Shown: piece after piece, positions 1 through 7,141 of the stretch | Position numbering within the stretch: position 1 is the first letter of the stretch | How the letters are laid out: the number at the start of each line of letters is the position of its first letter | NCBI GenBank assembly: GCA_021778635.1 | Contig: JAJYCD010000036.1 | Span: forward strand, 1 to 33,646 | Length of the DNA: 33,646 nt | Direction: 5' to 3' | Source: Actinomycetes bacterium | Lineage (GTDB): Bacteria; Actinomycetota; Actinomycetes; Actinomycetales; Cellulomonadaceae | Notes under the pieces: generated by a model | What the model was told of the DNA's origin: nothing | The model's database searches: none | The model's input: the letters and a program-made list of their open reading frames with translations, nothing else | Position numbers and translations under genes: made by a program

Positions 1-870
1 GTCGTTGTGGCCGGGGATCAGCAGCGTGGTCAGCTCGACCCAGGTGTCGGTGTGCTCGTGCACCCACACGATCGTGTCGAGCACGTCGTGCAGGTGCGAG
101 CCGGTGACCTTCCAGTAGAAGTCCTCCGTGAAGCCCTTGAGGTCGATGTTCGCGGCGTCCATCGGCGCGAAGAACTCGGCGCGGGCCCCTGGCGAGATGT
201 ACCCCGCGGTGACGGCGATCGCGTGCAGGCCGCGCTCGTGGCAGGCGACCGCGGTGTCGATCGCGTACTCGGCGAAGATCACCGGGTCGTTGTACGTGAA
301 GGCCACCGAGTCGCAGCCGGCGGACTCGGCGGCATGGGCGATGCCGTCAGGCGACGCGACCGCGGCCAGCCGGTCCCACTCGCGGGACTTGGAGATGTCC
401 CAGTTCTGGCAGAACCGGCAGTTGAGGTTGCAGCCGGCCGTGCCGAAGGACAGCACTGCGGTGCCCGGGTAGAAGTGCGCGAGCGGCTTCTTCTCCACCG
501 GGTCGATCGCGAAGCCGGAGCTCCGCCCGTACGTGGTCAGCACCATCCGGTCCCCGTCGCGGGCGCGCACGAAGCAGAACCCGCGCTGACCCGGGTGCAG
601 CCGGCAGCGTCGTGGGCACAGGTCGCACTGCAGCCGCCCGTCGTCCAGCGCCGTCCACCACCGCGCGGTCGGGGCGTCCGGCCACGTGTCGACGTCCGGG
701 GTCACCGTCGTCCTGACCGGCGTGCCGGCCGCGCCCGGGGTGCCGGCCTCGCCGCCCGGATCGCGCGACGGGTCAGGGGTACCGACCTCGTCGCCCGGAT
801 CGCCTGACGGGTCATGGGTGCCAGCGGGCACCGGGTGCTGCGGCGACACCGCCGTCTCGTCGTCTCGCAT
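1..870 (-). CDS. amrS: AmmeMemoRadiSam system radical SAM enzyme (3' part outside window)
   Basis: Reading the minus strand from the ATG at 870 gives an open frame of 290 codons that runs off the left edge, so the C-terminus is missing. The radical SAM cysteines are C147, C151 and C154 in CNLNCRFCQNW, which would hold a 4Fe-4S cluster that cleaves S-adenosylmethionine. An earlier Cys cluster (CDLCPRRC, then GFC) is typical of AmrS and related activating-enzyme-like proteins. The Pro/Asp/Gly-rich N-terminal 60 residues look unstructured and contain a 13-residue tandem repeat. The start is supported by a GGAGAGAGG stretch just upstream. The gene begins 5 nt after the stop of the AMMECR1 gene, as the last member of an amrB-amrA-amrS operon. 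The family is widespread in bacteria and archaea, but its substrate is not established. Family assignment is strong; function is open. Confidence 0.93.
   Translation of the reverse strand, partial: MRDDETAVSPQHPVPAGTHDPSGDPGDEVGTPDPSRDPGGEAGTPGAAGTPVRTTVTPDVDTWPDAPTARWWTALDDGRLQCDLCPRRCRLHPGQRGFCFVRARDGDRMVLTTYGRSSGFAIDPVEKKPLAHFYPGTAVLSFGTAGCNLNCRFCQNWDISKSREWDRLAAVASPDGIAHAAESAGCDSVAFTYNDPVIFAEYAIDTAVACHERGLHAIAVTAGYISPGARAEFFAPMDAANIDLKGFTEDFYWKVTGSHLHDVLDTIVWVHEHTDTWVELTTLLIPGHND
743..820. repeat. 39-bp tandem repeat, two copies, inside amrS
   Basis: Two adjacent 39-bp units (743-781 and 782-820) match at 33 of 39 positions. They encode a 13-residue repeat of the type GTxDPSxDPGxE in the disordered N-terminus of the radical SAM protein. 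The unit is a multiple of three, so the frame is kept. This is probably a slippage product without a catalytic role. Confidence 0.85.
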
Positions 871-875
871 GCCGT

Positions 876-1622
876 TCACCTCTCTCCGTCCGCCGCGGGC
901 CGCTCGGTCCAGGCCCGGACGGTGAAGGTCTGGAGCGTCGTGCCCTCGTGCCAGATGCCGGGCGCGAGCCCGGCCTTGAGCCACAGGTGCGCGAGAAACT
1001 CCGACGGGTCGGGCACGTCCTCCCACACCTGAGGAAGGAGAAGCGACCGGTGCCAGAGGCCGACGTCCAGGATCACCCCGTCGGTCCCTGGTCGTAGCGC
1101 GGCGTAGCACTCGCGCAGGCTGGACACCCGCAGCAGCTGCGGCGGGGAGAGGACGGAGACCTCGATCAGGACGGAGGGCAGCTCGCCGCGGGTCATCGGC
1201 GCGAACCTCGGGTCGCGGGTCGCGGCGGCGACCGCGTTGATCCGGACGTCCTCCAGCAGCGGGCGCCGGGCCGTCGGCGACCCGATGCAGCCGCGGAGGC
1301 GGCCGTTCTTGGTCAGCGTGACGAAGCATGCTCCCGGCGCGAGGGTCCAGCGCGGCGGCTCCCCGGCGTCGGCGGTCGTGCCGGCATCCGCATCGGCGGG
1401 CGACGCCCCGAGCGCCTGCGCGATGGCCGTCCGCGCGGCAGGCAGCAGCACGTCGCCGGCGTCGTCCGGTACGACGTCCCGGTCCCGCGGCAGCCCGACG
1501 TCCGGGTCGCGCGGCGTGTCGAGGATCGGGCGCTCGGCACCCGGCGCCCTCCCGGTGAGGCGTCCGGTCGCACGAGAGGTACCGGCGCTCCCGGCGTGCT
1601 CCGTCCCCCGGTGCCTACGCAT
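876..1622 (-). CDS. amrA: AmmeMemoRadiSam system protein A (AMMECR1 domain)
   Basis: This 248-residue protein carries an AMMECR1 domain over roughly residues 65-248. Seen in the sequence are the helix LLPAARTAIAQAL, the stretch CFVTLTKNGRLRGCIGS, and further on NAVAAATRDPRFAPMT and IEVSVLSPPQ, all hallmarks of the family. The start at 1622 is chosen because its ATG overlaps the last 8 nt of amrB; a longer frame to 1769 would lie inside amrB and shows no family similarity. The first ~60 residues (Arg/Asp/Gly/Pro-rich) are an extension beyond the conserved domain. A start further inside cannot be excluded, but I see no better in-frame start with a ribosome site. The family accompanies Memo and radical SAM partners; its biochemical role is unknown. 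Confidence 0.92.
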   Translation of the reverse strand: MRRHRGTEHAGSAGTSRATGRLTGRAPGAERPILDTPRDPDVGLPRDRDVVPDDAGDVLLPAARTAIAQALGASPADADAGTTADAGEPPRWTLAPGACFVTLTKNGRLRGCIGSPTARRPLLEDVRINAVAAATRDPRFAPMTRGELPSVLIEVSVLSPPQLLRVSSLRECYAALRPGTDGVILDVGLWHRSLLLPQVWEDVPDPSEFLAHLWLKAGLAPGIWHEGTTLQTFTVRAWTERPAADGER

Positions 1623-2430
1623 CGTCGTCCCCGTCGAACGCGAAGGCGGAGTATCCGACCACCCGCAGCCGATCCCCGGCGGTGTCCCCGGAGCTGCATG
1701 CGCCCAGCAGCTCGGGACGCAGGCCGTGCCGCCGCGCGGCGACGAGAAGGCCGTTGACCGGAGTGGCACCGCACGCCTGCAGGTGGTCGAGCGGGCCGTC
1801 CAGAGCGCTGATCTGCGCGATCGTTCCCGCGTCGACGCGCCGCGCCTCGTCGTAGGGCAGGTAGTGCGACAGGTCCGAGCTGATCACGACGAGCGTCTCC
1901 GACCCGCCCCCGAGTGCGTCGAGCACGTCCGCGACCTCGTCGCCCGTCGCGTCCCCGGCGAGCAGCGGGACCACCTCGACGTCGCCGAGCGCGCGCTGGA
2001 GGAACGGCAGCTGGACCTCGACGGAGTGCTCCCACCGATGGGTCTCGGCGAAGACGCAGACGGCCGGGACGCCGGTCAGGCGGTCCTCGGCCCACGCCTC
2101 GGCGACGGAAACCACGCCCAGCGGGGTGCGGAACCCGTCGGCACCGGGCAGCGCGACACCACGCACCGGCACGCGGTGCGTCGGGCCGATCACCACGACC
2201 CGCCGGATCACGTCGCGCCCGCGCGCCACCCGCGCGTAGGCGAGGGCTGCGGTCGAGCCGGAGTAGACGTACCCGGCGTGCGGGACGATCACGGCCCGCG
2301 GCACCGGCGTCCCCGCCGACGGCGACGGCGCCTCGGCGAGCAGCCGGTCCACGGTGACGCGCAGCACCTCGGGGTCGCCCGGGTAGAACGCACCGGCGAC
2401 GGCAGGTTCGCGGAGTTGAGACGAGCGCAC
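1615..2430 (-). CDS. amrB: AmmeMemoRadiSam system protein B (MEMO1 family)
   Basis: This 271-residue protein is a full-length Memo family member. Diagnostic stretches are REPAVAGAFYPGD at the N-terminus, VPHAGYVYSGSTAALAY with a conserved His, IGPTHRV with a second His, EHSVEVQLPFLQ, VISSDLSHY and the Cys-containing CGATPVNGLL. Memo proteins have a fold related to extradiol dioxygenases, and the conserved His/Cys residues bind metal in the human homologue. The GTG start at 2430 is preceded by GAGGTGAT at good spacing. This is the first gene of the three-gene amr operon, and its stop overlaps the amrA start. The conserved trio implies the radical SAM enzyme, Memo and AMMECR1 proteins act in one process. 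That process is not known. Confidence 0.95.
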   Translation of the reverse strand: MRSSQLREPAVAGAFYPGDPEVLRVTVDRLLAEAPSPSAGTPVPRAVIVPHAGYVYSGSTAALAYARVARGRDVIRRVVVIGPTHRVPVRGVALPGADGFRTPLGVVSVAEAWAEDRLTGVPAVCVFAETHRWEHSVEVQLPFLQRALGDVEVVPLLAGDATGDEVADVLDALGGGSETLVVISSDLSHYLPYDEARRVDAGTIAQISALDGPLDHLQACGATPVNGLLVAARRHGLRPELLGACSSGDTAGDRLRVVGYSAFAFDGDDDA

Positions 2431-2524
2431 GGGGCATCACCTCGAGATTCAGGCTAGCTCCGTCGCGAGCGGTCCGCGCGGCCGGAGTGGTCGGCGGGCG
2501 AGACCTCGGGCCCGGGGGGTCGGG

Positions 2525-2538
2525 CGTGACGAGTCACG
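2525..2538. promoter_or_regulatory. inverted repeat between amrB and the SPFH gene
   Basis: CGTGAC-GA-GTCACG is a perfect inverted repeat with 6-bp arms and a 2-bp centre. It sits in the 179-bp divergent intergenic region, about 72 bp upstream of the SPFH start and 95 bp from amrB. It could be an operator for either direction. No regulator can be named from the sequence. Confidence 0.35.
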
Positions 2539-2565
2539 TCGCGGGGCTGGCACCGGAGACCGAGT

Positions 2566-2577
2566 AGTGATATCACT
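2566..2577. promoter_or_regulatory. palindrome upstream of the SPFH gene, candidate operator
   Basis: AGTGATATCACT is a perfect 12-bp palindrome. Four bases after its TGATATCA core a partial second copy (ACTATCA) follows, so the stretch 2568-2586 has the look of two operator half-sites. It lies about 32-45 bp before the SPFH start codon and is AT-rich in a very GC-rich region, so it probably overlaps the promoter. The ribbon-helix-helix protein two genes downstream is the obvious candidate to bind it, which would be autoregulation. That link is inference. Confidence 0.5.
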
Positions 2578-2609
2578 TAACTATCAGTATTCCGGTGAGG
2601 GAGCACACC

Positions 2610-3515
2610 ATGAGCACGAACGAGTCACCGATCGCCACCGAGCCCGTCGGGCTGCACCGAACTCGGCTGGACATCACGCAGCGACCCGCCGCCGCGATCT
2701 CCGGCTGGCTGGGCGTGATCGTGCTCGCCGGGAGCGCGTGGTGGTTCGTGGTCGGGGCCGAGGGGAACAGCGGGCTGGTGTGGGTTCCCGGGCTCGTCTT
2801 CGTGCTGACCATCACCTCGCTGGTCATCGTGACACCGGGGCAGACCTCCGTGATCCAGTTCTTCGGCAGCTACATCGGCACCGTCCAGCGCCCCGGCTTC
2901 TGGTGGGTCCTGCCGCTCGCCCGGCGTCGCCAGCTCAGCGTCCGGGTCCGCAACTTCGAGACCGGGCACCTCAAGGTCAACGACGCCGACGGCAGCCCGG
3001 TGGAGATCGCCGCGATCGTGGTCTGGCAGATCGCCGACACCGCCAAGGCGACCTATGCCGTCGAGAACTACCTCGACTTCGTCACCGTGCAGGCCGAGTC
3101 CGCGCTGCGCCACGTCGCGACGACCCACCCCTACGACGACAGCAACGAGGCGGGCACGTCGTTGCGTGGTTCGACCGACATCGTCGCGGGCGAGCTCGCG
3201 GCGGAGGTCGCGACGCGCGTGTCGATCGCCGGCGTCGAGATCGTCGAGGTCCGGATCTCCCACCTCGCGTACGCGCCCGAGATCGCCCAGGCCATGCTGC
3301 GGCGCCAGCAGGCCAACGCCGTCGTCGCGGCCCGCTCGCGGATCGTCGAGGGTGCCGTCGGCATGGTCGAGATGGCGCTGAACCAGCTCACCGAGAACGG
3401 CGTGGTCACCCTCGACGAGGAGCGGAAGGCCGCCATGGTGAGCAACCTCATGGTGGTGCTGTGCGGCGACCAGCCGCCGTCGCCCGTCGTGAACGCCGGC
3501 TCGCTGTACACGTGA
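2610..3515 (+). CDS. SPFH/band 7 domain membrane protein
   Basis: This 301-residue protein has two hydrophobic N-terminal segments (about residues 34-52 and 63-80). A band-7/SPFH domain follows, recognisable in TPGQTSVIQFFGSYIGTV, RPGFWWVLPLARR, VRVRNFETG and the VVWQIADTAKATYAVENY stretch. A helical, Ala-rich C-terminal part (QAMLRRQQANAVVAARSRI) is typical of the oligomerising end of this family. SPFH proteins form large membrane-bound assemblies linked to membrane order and stress. The start at 2610 follows GAGGGAG; the GTG at 2595 overlaps that ribosome site and is not preferred. The gene leads into the ribbon-helix-helix gene through overlapping mini-ORFs. The specific cellular role here is unknown. 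Confidence 0.88.
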   Translation: MSTNESPIATEPVGLHRTRLDITQRPAAAISGWLGVIVLAGSAWWFVVGAEGNSGLVWVPGLVFVLTITSLVIVTPGQTSVIQFFGSYIGTVQRPGFWWVLPLARRRQLSVRVRNFETGHLKVNDADGSPVEIAAIVVWQIADTAKATYAVENYLDFVTVQAESALRHVATTHPYDDSNEAGTSLRGSTDIVAGELAAEVATRVSIAGVEIVEVRISHLAYAPEIAQAMLRRQQANAVVAARSRIVEGAVGMVEMALNQLTENGVVTLDEERKAAMVSNLMVVLCGDQPPSPVVNAGSLYT

Positions 3516-3566
3516 GCGAGCCGGACGCATGAGCGGGCTGGACACATGAGCGGGCGGTCCACATGA
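3512..3566 (+). repeat. 17-bp tandem repeat forming three chained six-codon mini-ORFs
   Basis: Three degenerate 17-bp units (3513-3529, 3530-3546, 3547-3563) fill the gap between the SPFH stop and the RHH start. Because 17 is not a multiple of three, each unit shifts frame and makes a new six-codon ORF: 3512-3532 (GTG start), 3529-3549 and 3546-3566 (ATG starts). Every stop overlaps the next start by four bases: GTGA at 3512, then ATGA at 3529, 3546 and 3563. The last one is the RHH start codon. I see no strong ribosome site of the RHH gene's own. The arrangement would let ribosomes leaving the SPFH gene step along to the RHH gene by termination-reinitiation. Confidence 0.75.
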
Positions 3567-3808
3567 CCGAGCGCCGACAGGTCCTGCTCCGCCTCGACCC
3601 GGCGGTCCACGACGCCCTGACCCGCTGGGCCACGGACGAGTTCCGCAGCGTCAACGCCCAGATGGAGCTGCTGCTGCGCCGGGCGCTGGCCGACGCGGGA
3701 CGCATGCCGTCCCACGCCGCGCCGATGCCCCGACGGGGCCGACCCCGAACGGCCGACCCGGCACCGCAACCGGCGGACCCGGACGCGGACGACGCTCCCG
3801 AGGTGTAG
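3563..3808 (+). CDS. ribbon-helix-helix (Arc-like) DNA-binding protein
   Basis: This is an 81-residue protein. Residues 6-43 fit a ribbon-helix-helix fold: the strand QVLLRLDP, helix A (AVHDALTRWATDEF) and helix B (SVNAQMELLLRRAL). The Pro/Arg/Asp-rich tail from residue 50 looks disordered. RHH proteins bind DNA as dimers through the paired strands. Similar small Arc-like proteins next to SPFH genes are a recurring actinobacterial pairing as far as I recall, which suggests repression of the SPFH gene. The gene is translationally linked to the SPFH gene by the mini-ORF relay. It ends 61 bp from the oppositely oriented zinc-ribbon gene. No toxin partner is visible, so a toxin-antitoxin role is not supported. 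Confidence 0.8.
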   Translation: MTERRQVLLRLDPAVHDALTRWATDEFRSVNAQMELLLRRALADAGRMPSHAAPMPRRGRPRTADPAPQPADPDADDAPEV

Positions 3809-3869
3809 CCGTCGCCGGGCCGCACCCGTCCCCCGCGAATCCCCCGCGAACCGACGTGCGTGGCGCCGA

Positions 3870-4595
3870 TCAGTACCGGATGCTCACGTACCAGGCCACG
3901 CCGACCATCGCGATCACCGCCGCGAACCACCACCACGGGAACGGCTCCGCCGGCTCGGGCTCGCGGATCTCCTGGGGCGCTGGTGCGACCACCGGCAGCG
4001 GCACGGGCTCCGGCTCGGGTGGCGGTGGCGGGTTCATGTCCGCGCCGCACCGGACGCACACCACCGCCGACGGCACGTTGAGCTCGCGGCACGCCGGGCA
4101 CGGCACCGTCGCGATCAGCGACGCGCCGGACGCGCCGGGCGACCGCCAGCGGGCGTCGTCCACGCCGTCCTGCGCCGCGCCCTTCCGGTCCTGCGGGCGC
4201 GCCCAGAACATCGGGTAGTCGCAGATCGGGCAGAAGTCACCCGCGTCGCGTCGCGCCAACGAGACGGTGGACGGTGCGCCGCACTCCGGGCACACGATCG
4301 TGACCTCGGCAGGCGCCTCGGGCACACCGGCCTGCGGGAGCACCGAGCCCGGCCGGGAGCCTGCGCCGTGGGGCAGGACGCTCTCGCGGACCACGCCCAT
4401 CTCGCGGGTCGTCGTGGTGTCCCCGGGCGGCACGGAGCCGTACGCAGCGGCGGTCTCGTTCGGCACGGCGGTCTCGTTCGGCACGGCGATCTCGTTCGGC
4501 ACGGCGGTCTCGTTCGGCACAGCAGTCTCGTTCGGCACGGCGGGCTCCTGGGCTGCGGTGGGGACGGACGGGGTGACGGGCAACGGGTCAGCCAC
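3870..4595 (-). CDS. zinc-ribbon protein with C-terminal membrane anchor, last gene of the CIS operon
   Basis: This is a 241-residue protein with four parts. Residues ~15-50 hold five tandem AVPNET/AVPNEI repeats. Residues ~102-125 hold a four-Cys zinc ribbon (CPEC ... CPIC). Residues ~166-183 hold a second one (CPAC ... CVRC). A Pro/Glu-rich linker (PPPPPEPEPVP) then leads to a single C-terminal membrane helix (FPWWWFAAVIAMVGVAWYV) ending at residue 241. The bulk of the protein would face the cytoplasm as a tail-anchored protein. The start at 4595 (GTG) is chosen for its upstream GAGAGGAG; a start at 4616 is possible. It overlaps the preceding tail gene by 8 nt, so it belongs to the CIS operon. 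A role in tethering the particle to the membrane, or in sensing, is plausible by analogy with membrane proteins of Streptomyces CIS loci. No sequence similarity to a named family could be verified. Confidence 0.75.
   Translation of the reverse strand: MADPLPVTPSVPTAAQEPAVPNETAVPNETAVPNEIAVPNETAVPNETAAAYGSVPPGDTTTTREMGVVRESVLPHGAGSRPGSVLPQAGVPEAPAEVTIVCPECGAPSTVSLARRDAGDFCPICDYPMFWARPQDRKGAAQDGVDDARWRSPGASGASLIATVPCPACRELNVPSAVVCVRCGADMNPPPPPEPEPVPLPVVAPAPQEIREPEPAEPFPWWWFAAVIAMVGVAWYVSIRY
4453..4542. repeat. 18-bp tandem repeat, five copies, in the zinc-ribbon gene
   Basis: Five adjacent 18-bp units of GTCTCGTTCGGCACGGCG (plus strand) span exactly 90 bp. Units 1, 2 and 5 are identical, unit 3 differs by one base and unit 4 by two. 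They encode the hexapeptide repeat AVPNET/AVPNEI on the minus strand. The near identity points to recent expansion and probably to copy-number variation between strains. Confidence 0.95.
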
Positions 4596-5133
4596 GACGT
4601 CTCCTCTCGTCGTCACCGGGTTGCGGCCAGATCTGCCGCTCGCCGACCCACAGCTCGGCCCGCACGTGCGCCGGCACGTAGTCCGCGATCAGTGCGACGA
4701 AGTCCGCGTCCGCGAGCCCGCCCGTGGAGGCGACCCGCATGACGACCCAGGCGTGGTCGGCCGGCGCCTCACCCTCACGCCAGACCCCACCGCCGTCGTC
4801 GACCCGGGCCGGCCCGCCGCTGAAGAGCTCGAGGAACCCCCGCAGGGCGCCCGGTGTCCCGCGGCGCCGGAGCGTGCGCGCGGCGGTCGTGACCAGCCTG
4901 CGCTGGGTGCCGTCGGGCAGGCCGGGGTCGATGCCGTCGAGCCCGATCCAGTCGGCCATCCACCGCACCATCGCCAGCGGCGCGACGGTGGGGTCGGCCA
5001 GGTGGGGGAGGTTCTCCCCGTGGGCGAGCAGCGTGTCGGCCTCCTCCTGGAAGATCGACACGAACCGCGTGAAGAAGTCGTCGCTCACCATCCCGACGGG
5101 CAGCTGGTTGAGCATCCACGGGGTGCGACTCAT
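4588..5133 (-). CDS. phage tail protein I-like baseplate protein
   Basis: This 181-residue protein begins MSRTPWMLNQLPVGM. It contains the typical P2 gpI-like tail domain: FFTRFVSIFQEEADTLLAH, LADPTVAPLAMVRWMADWIGL, then RRLVTTAARTLRRRGTPGALRGFLELFSG, ending with the YVPAHVRAELWV stretch. In phages and contractile injection systems this protein sits on the baseplate wedge next to the J protein. The ATG at 5133 overlaps the stop of a 22-codon ORF that bridges the gap from the J gene. Longer in-frame extensions to 5412 lie within the J gene and look random. The stop overlaps the start of the zinc-ribbon gene. Confidence 0.85.
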   Translation of the reverse strand: MSRTPWMLNQLPVGMVSDDFFTRFVSIFQEEADTLLAHGENLPHLADPTVAPLAMVRWMADWIGLDGIDPGLPDGTQRRLVTTAARTLRRRGTPGALRGFLELFSGGPARVDDGGGVWREGEAPADHAWVVMRVASTGGLADADFVALIADYVPAHVRAELWVGERQIWPQPGDDERRRRG

Positions 5134-5198
5134 GACGACCCCCACCGTCGGCGGAGCACGCCGGACGCGACCCGCCGGGTGGCGCGACCCCGGGTCAT
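5130..5198 (-). CDS. 22-codon Arg-rich bridging ORF between baseplate J and tail protein I-like genes
   Basis: ATG at 5198 overlaps the J stop (ATGA at 5195-5198), and its own TGA overlaps the start of the next gene (ATGA at 5130-5133). The predicted peptide is MTRGRATRRVASGVLRRRWG plus two serines, with seven arginines. It fills the 61-bp gap between the two baseplate genes exactly. It may be a translational-coupling leader rather than a functional peptide. There is no similarity to judge by. Confidence 0.4.
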   Translation of the reverse strand: MTRGRATRRVASGVLRRRWGSS

Positions 5199-7141
5199 CG
5201 CACGACCACCCGGTGGTCGGCCGAGAGGAACAGCGTGTGCGGCTCGGGGTGCAGGACGTCGCGACCGCTGCCCAGGCGCCGACCCGTGCGCAGGTCGTAC
5301 TCGAAGAGCTGGACCTCCTCGACGCGCTCGACGCCCTCGACGACCTCGAGGAGCTGGGCGACCTCGGCCGCCGTGATGTCGGTGTCGAACGGCCAACCCG
5401 TGCCCGACGCACCGCCGGTGACCGGGTTGATGTAGCGATCGACGACGTCCAGCACCCGCTGGCGGACGAGCGCGACCGGACGACCGGGCAGCGCCCTGAC
5501 CAGGGCGGCGACGCTCACGCCCTGGTAGAACGGCGTACCGACCTCGACCGCGACGCCGACGCACCGGCGCTCCTCGAGGACCTCGCAGATCGACCGGAGC
5601 AGGGGCTCGGACAGGGCGAAGTCGTCGATCTTGTGGATCCGGGGGTCGGTCCGGACCTGTGGGACGACGAGCACCCGGACGGCGCCGTTGTGCGTCTCGG
5701 TGCCCACCAGGCACCGCGCCCGGGCGACCTCGACGGACGTCTCGCGCGTGAGCCGCTCGAAGTCCCCGGCCGTGACCGCGCGCTGACCGGTGCGCAGTGA
5801 CAAAGGACCGCGGACCTTGGCCTCCTCGACGGTCTCCGCGTCGACCCCACCCGCGGCCGGCGCGATGTTCTCCACGCTCGAGACGAACGGCAGGGTCGAC
5901 CGCAGGCTCGTCAGGGTCCGCGCACCGACGTTCCCAGCGGCGCCACCGCCGTGGCGGTAGCCGCTGACCTGGATCATCGCCCCGTCCGCGGGGATCGCCC
6001 CGTGCTGGCGCACCGTGCCGTCGGGATACCGCACCCTGGGCCCGAACCGGACGACCCCCGTCGCCGACTCCCACACCACGTGACGGTCGTCGGGCCCGGA
6101 CGCGGAGAAGTCGGCGACCTCGGTCCAGTCCGTCGTGCCGGTGGTCGAGATGACGCGCACGACCTCACCGTCGCGACGCGCGGCGACGGGCACCGACCCG
6201 ACCCGGAACTGCTGGGCCGGGACCCCGACCGACCGTCCGAGGCTCTCGGTGCCGACCGTCGTCGCGTGCTCGGCGGCGACCGAGAGCCCGACGACGTCCG
6301 CCCGCACCGAGCCGATCTTCGGGGACGCCTGGTACGTCGGCTGGCCGGGAGCCGGGTTGACCAGGCGCACGCGCAGCCAGTAGGCGACGGTCCCCGCGAG
6401 CATGAGGGACGCGTGCGCCTGCGGGATCAGCAGCACGACCTCGCCGTTCCGGTTGAGACCGCCGGTGCTGTCCCGCTGGACCCGGACCGGGGTCCACGCC
6501 TCACCCGTCCACACCTCCCAGGACAGCGGCGGGTTGGCCGGATCGACACCGATCCCCTGGGCTGTCGCCTCGATCGACAGCCGCAGCGCGGATCCGGCGA
6601 GGGACTCGGCGAAGCCGAACAACGTCGCGTCGCCCACCTGCACGGGCGTCGAGATGAAGCACGTCAGGGCGCTGCCGGGGTAGGTGAGGTCCTCCCAGCC
6701 GTCGACCGTCTGCTCGTCGCGCAGGCGTGTCGAGTGCGCCGCGTGCAGTCGCGGCGGGGCGATCACCGCGTCGTGCTCGGTCGAGAAGATCACGGCGTCG
6801 GTCGCGCTCGTCGAGGTCGTGATCTCCGTGCCGGCCGGGATGACCAACGGCCGGTCGGCCGGCGCGGACAGCCAGAAGGTCACGTCCGTCCGGGCGACCG
6901 ACGGCGGGAACGGCTCGATCCCGGCGAGGTTGAGGAAGTGCACGTACAGCCGCTCGGGCACCTGGTTCACGCGGAAGAGCACCATCTCGCTCATCCACGC
7001 GAAGAGCTCGATCAGCGCGACCCCGGGGTCGGAGACGTTGTGGTTCGTCCACTCGGGCGTGAACCGGGGGATCAGGCGCTTGGTCTCGTCGACGATGTCC
7101 TGGAAGGACCGGTCGTCGAGGTTCGGGGGAGGGATCGGCAT
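5195..7141 (-). CDS. putative baseplate assembly protein (baseplate J-like)
   Basis: This 648-residue protein is a baseplate J/gp6-type wedge component (Afp11-like). The N-terminus has the family opening LIPRFTPEWTNHNVSDPGVALIELFAWMSEM. The middle contains the strand-rich VWESATGVVRFGPRVRYPDG stretch, then SGYRHGGGAAGNVGARTLTSL. It is followed by AAGGVDAETVEEAKVRGPLSLRTGQRAVTAGDFERL, the core baseplate J motif, and a C-terminal RVLDVVDRYINPVTGGASGTGWPF. J proteins build the ring around the hub and couple baseplate change to sheath contraction. The start overlaps the gp25 stop by one base (TGATG). Length and motifs suggest an intact protein. Confidence 0.93.
   Translation of the reverse strand: MPIPPPNLDDRSFQDIVDETKRLIPRFTPEWTNHNVSDPGVALIELFAWMSEMVLFRVNQVPERLYVHFLNLAGIEPFPPSVARTDVTFWLSAPADRPLVIPAGTEITTSTSATDAVIFSTEHDAVIAPPRLHAAHSTRLRDEQTVDGWEDLTYPGSALTCFISTPVQVGDATLFGFAESLAGSALRLSIEATAQGIGVDPANPPLSWEVWTGEAWTPVRVQRDSTGGLNRNGEVVLLIPQAHASLMLAGTVAYWLRVRLVNPAPGQPTYQASPKIGSVRADVVGLSVAAEHATTVGTESLGRSVGVPAQQFRVGSVPVAARRDGEVVRVISTTGTTDWTEVADFSASGPDDRHVVWESATGVVRFGPRVRYPDGTVRQHGAIPADGAMIQVSGYRHGGGAAGNVGARTLTSLRSTLPFVSSVENIAPAAGGVDAETVEEAKVRGPLSLRTGQRAVTAGDFERLTRETSVEVARARCLVGTETHNGAVRVLVVPQVRTDPRIHKIDDFALSEPLLRSICEVLEERRCVGVAVEVGTPFYQGVSVAALVRALPGRPVALVRQRVLDVVDRYINPVTGGASGTGWPFDTDITAAEVAQLLEVVEGVERVEEVQLFEYDLRTGRRLGSGRDVLHPEPHTLFLSADHRVVVR

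Noticed and set aside
3563-3808. RHH protein as antitoxin of a toxin-antitoxin pair
   Set aside because: The only coupled neighbour is a membrane SPFH protein; no small toxin gene is next to it.
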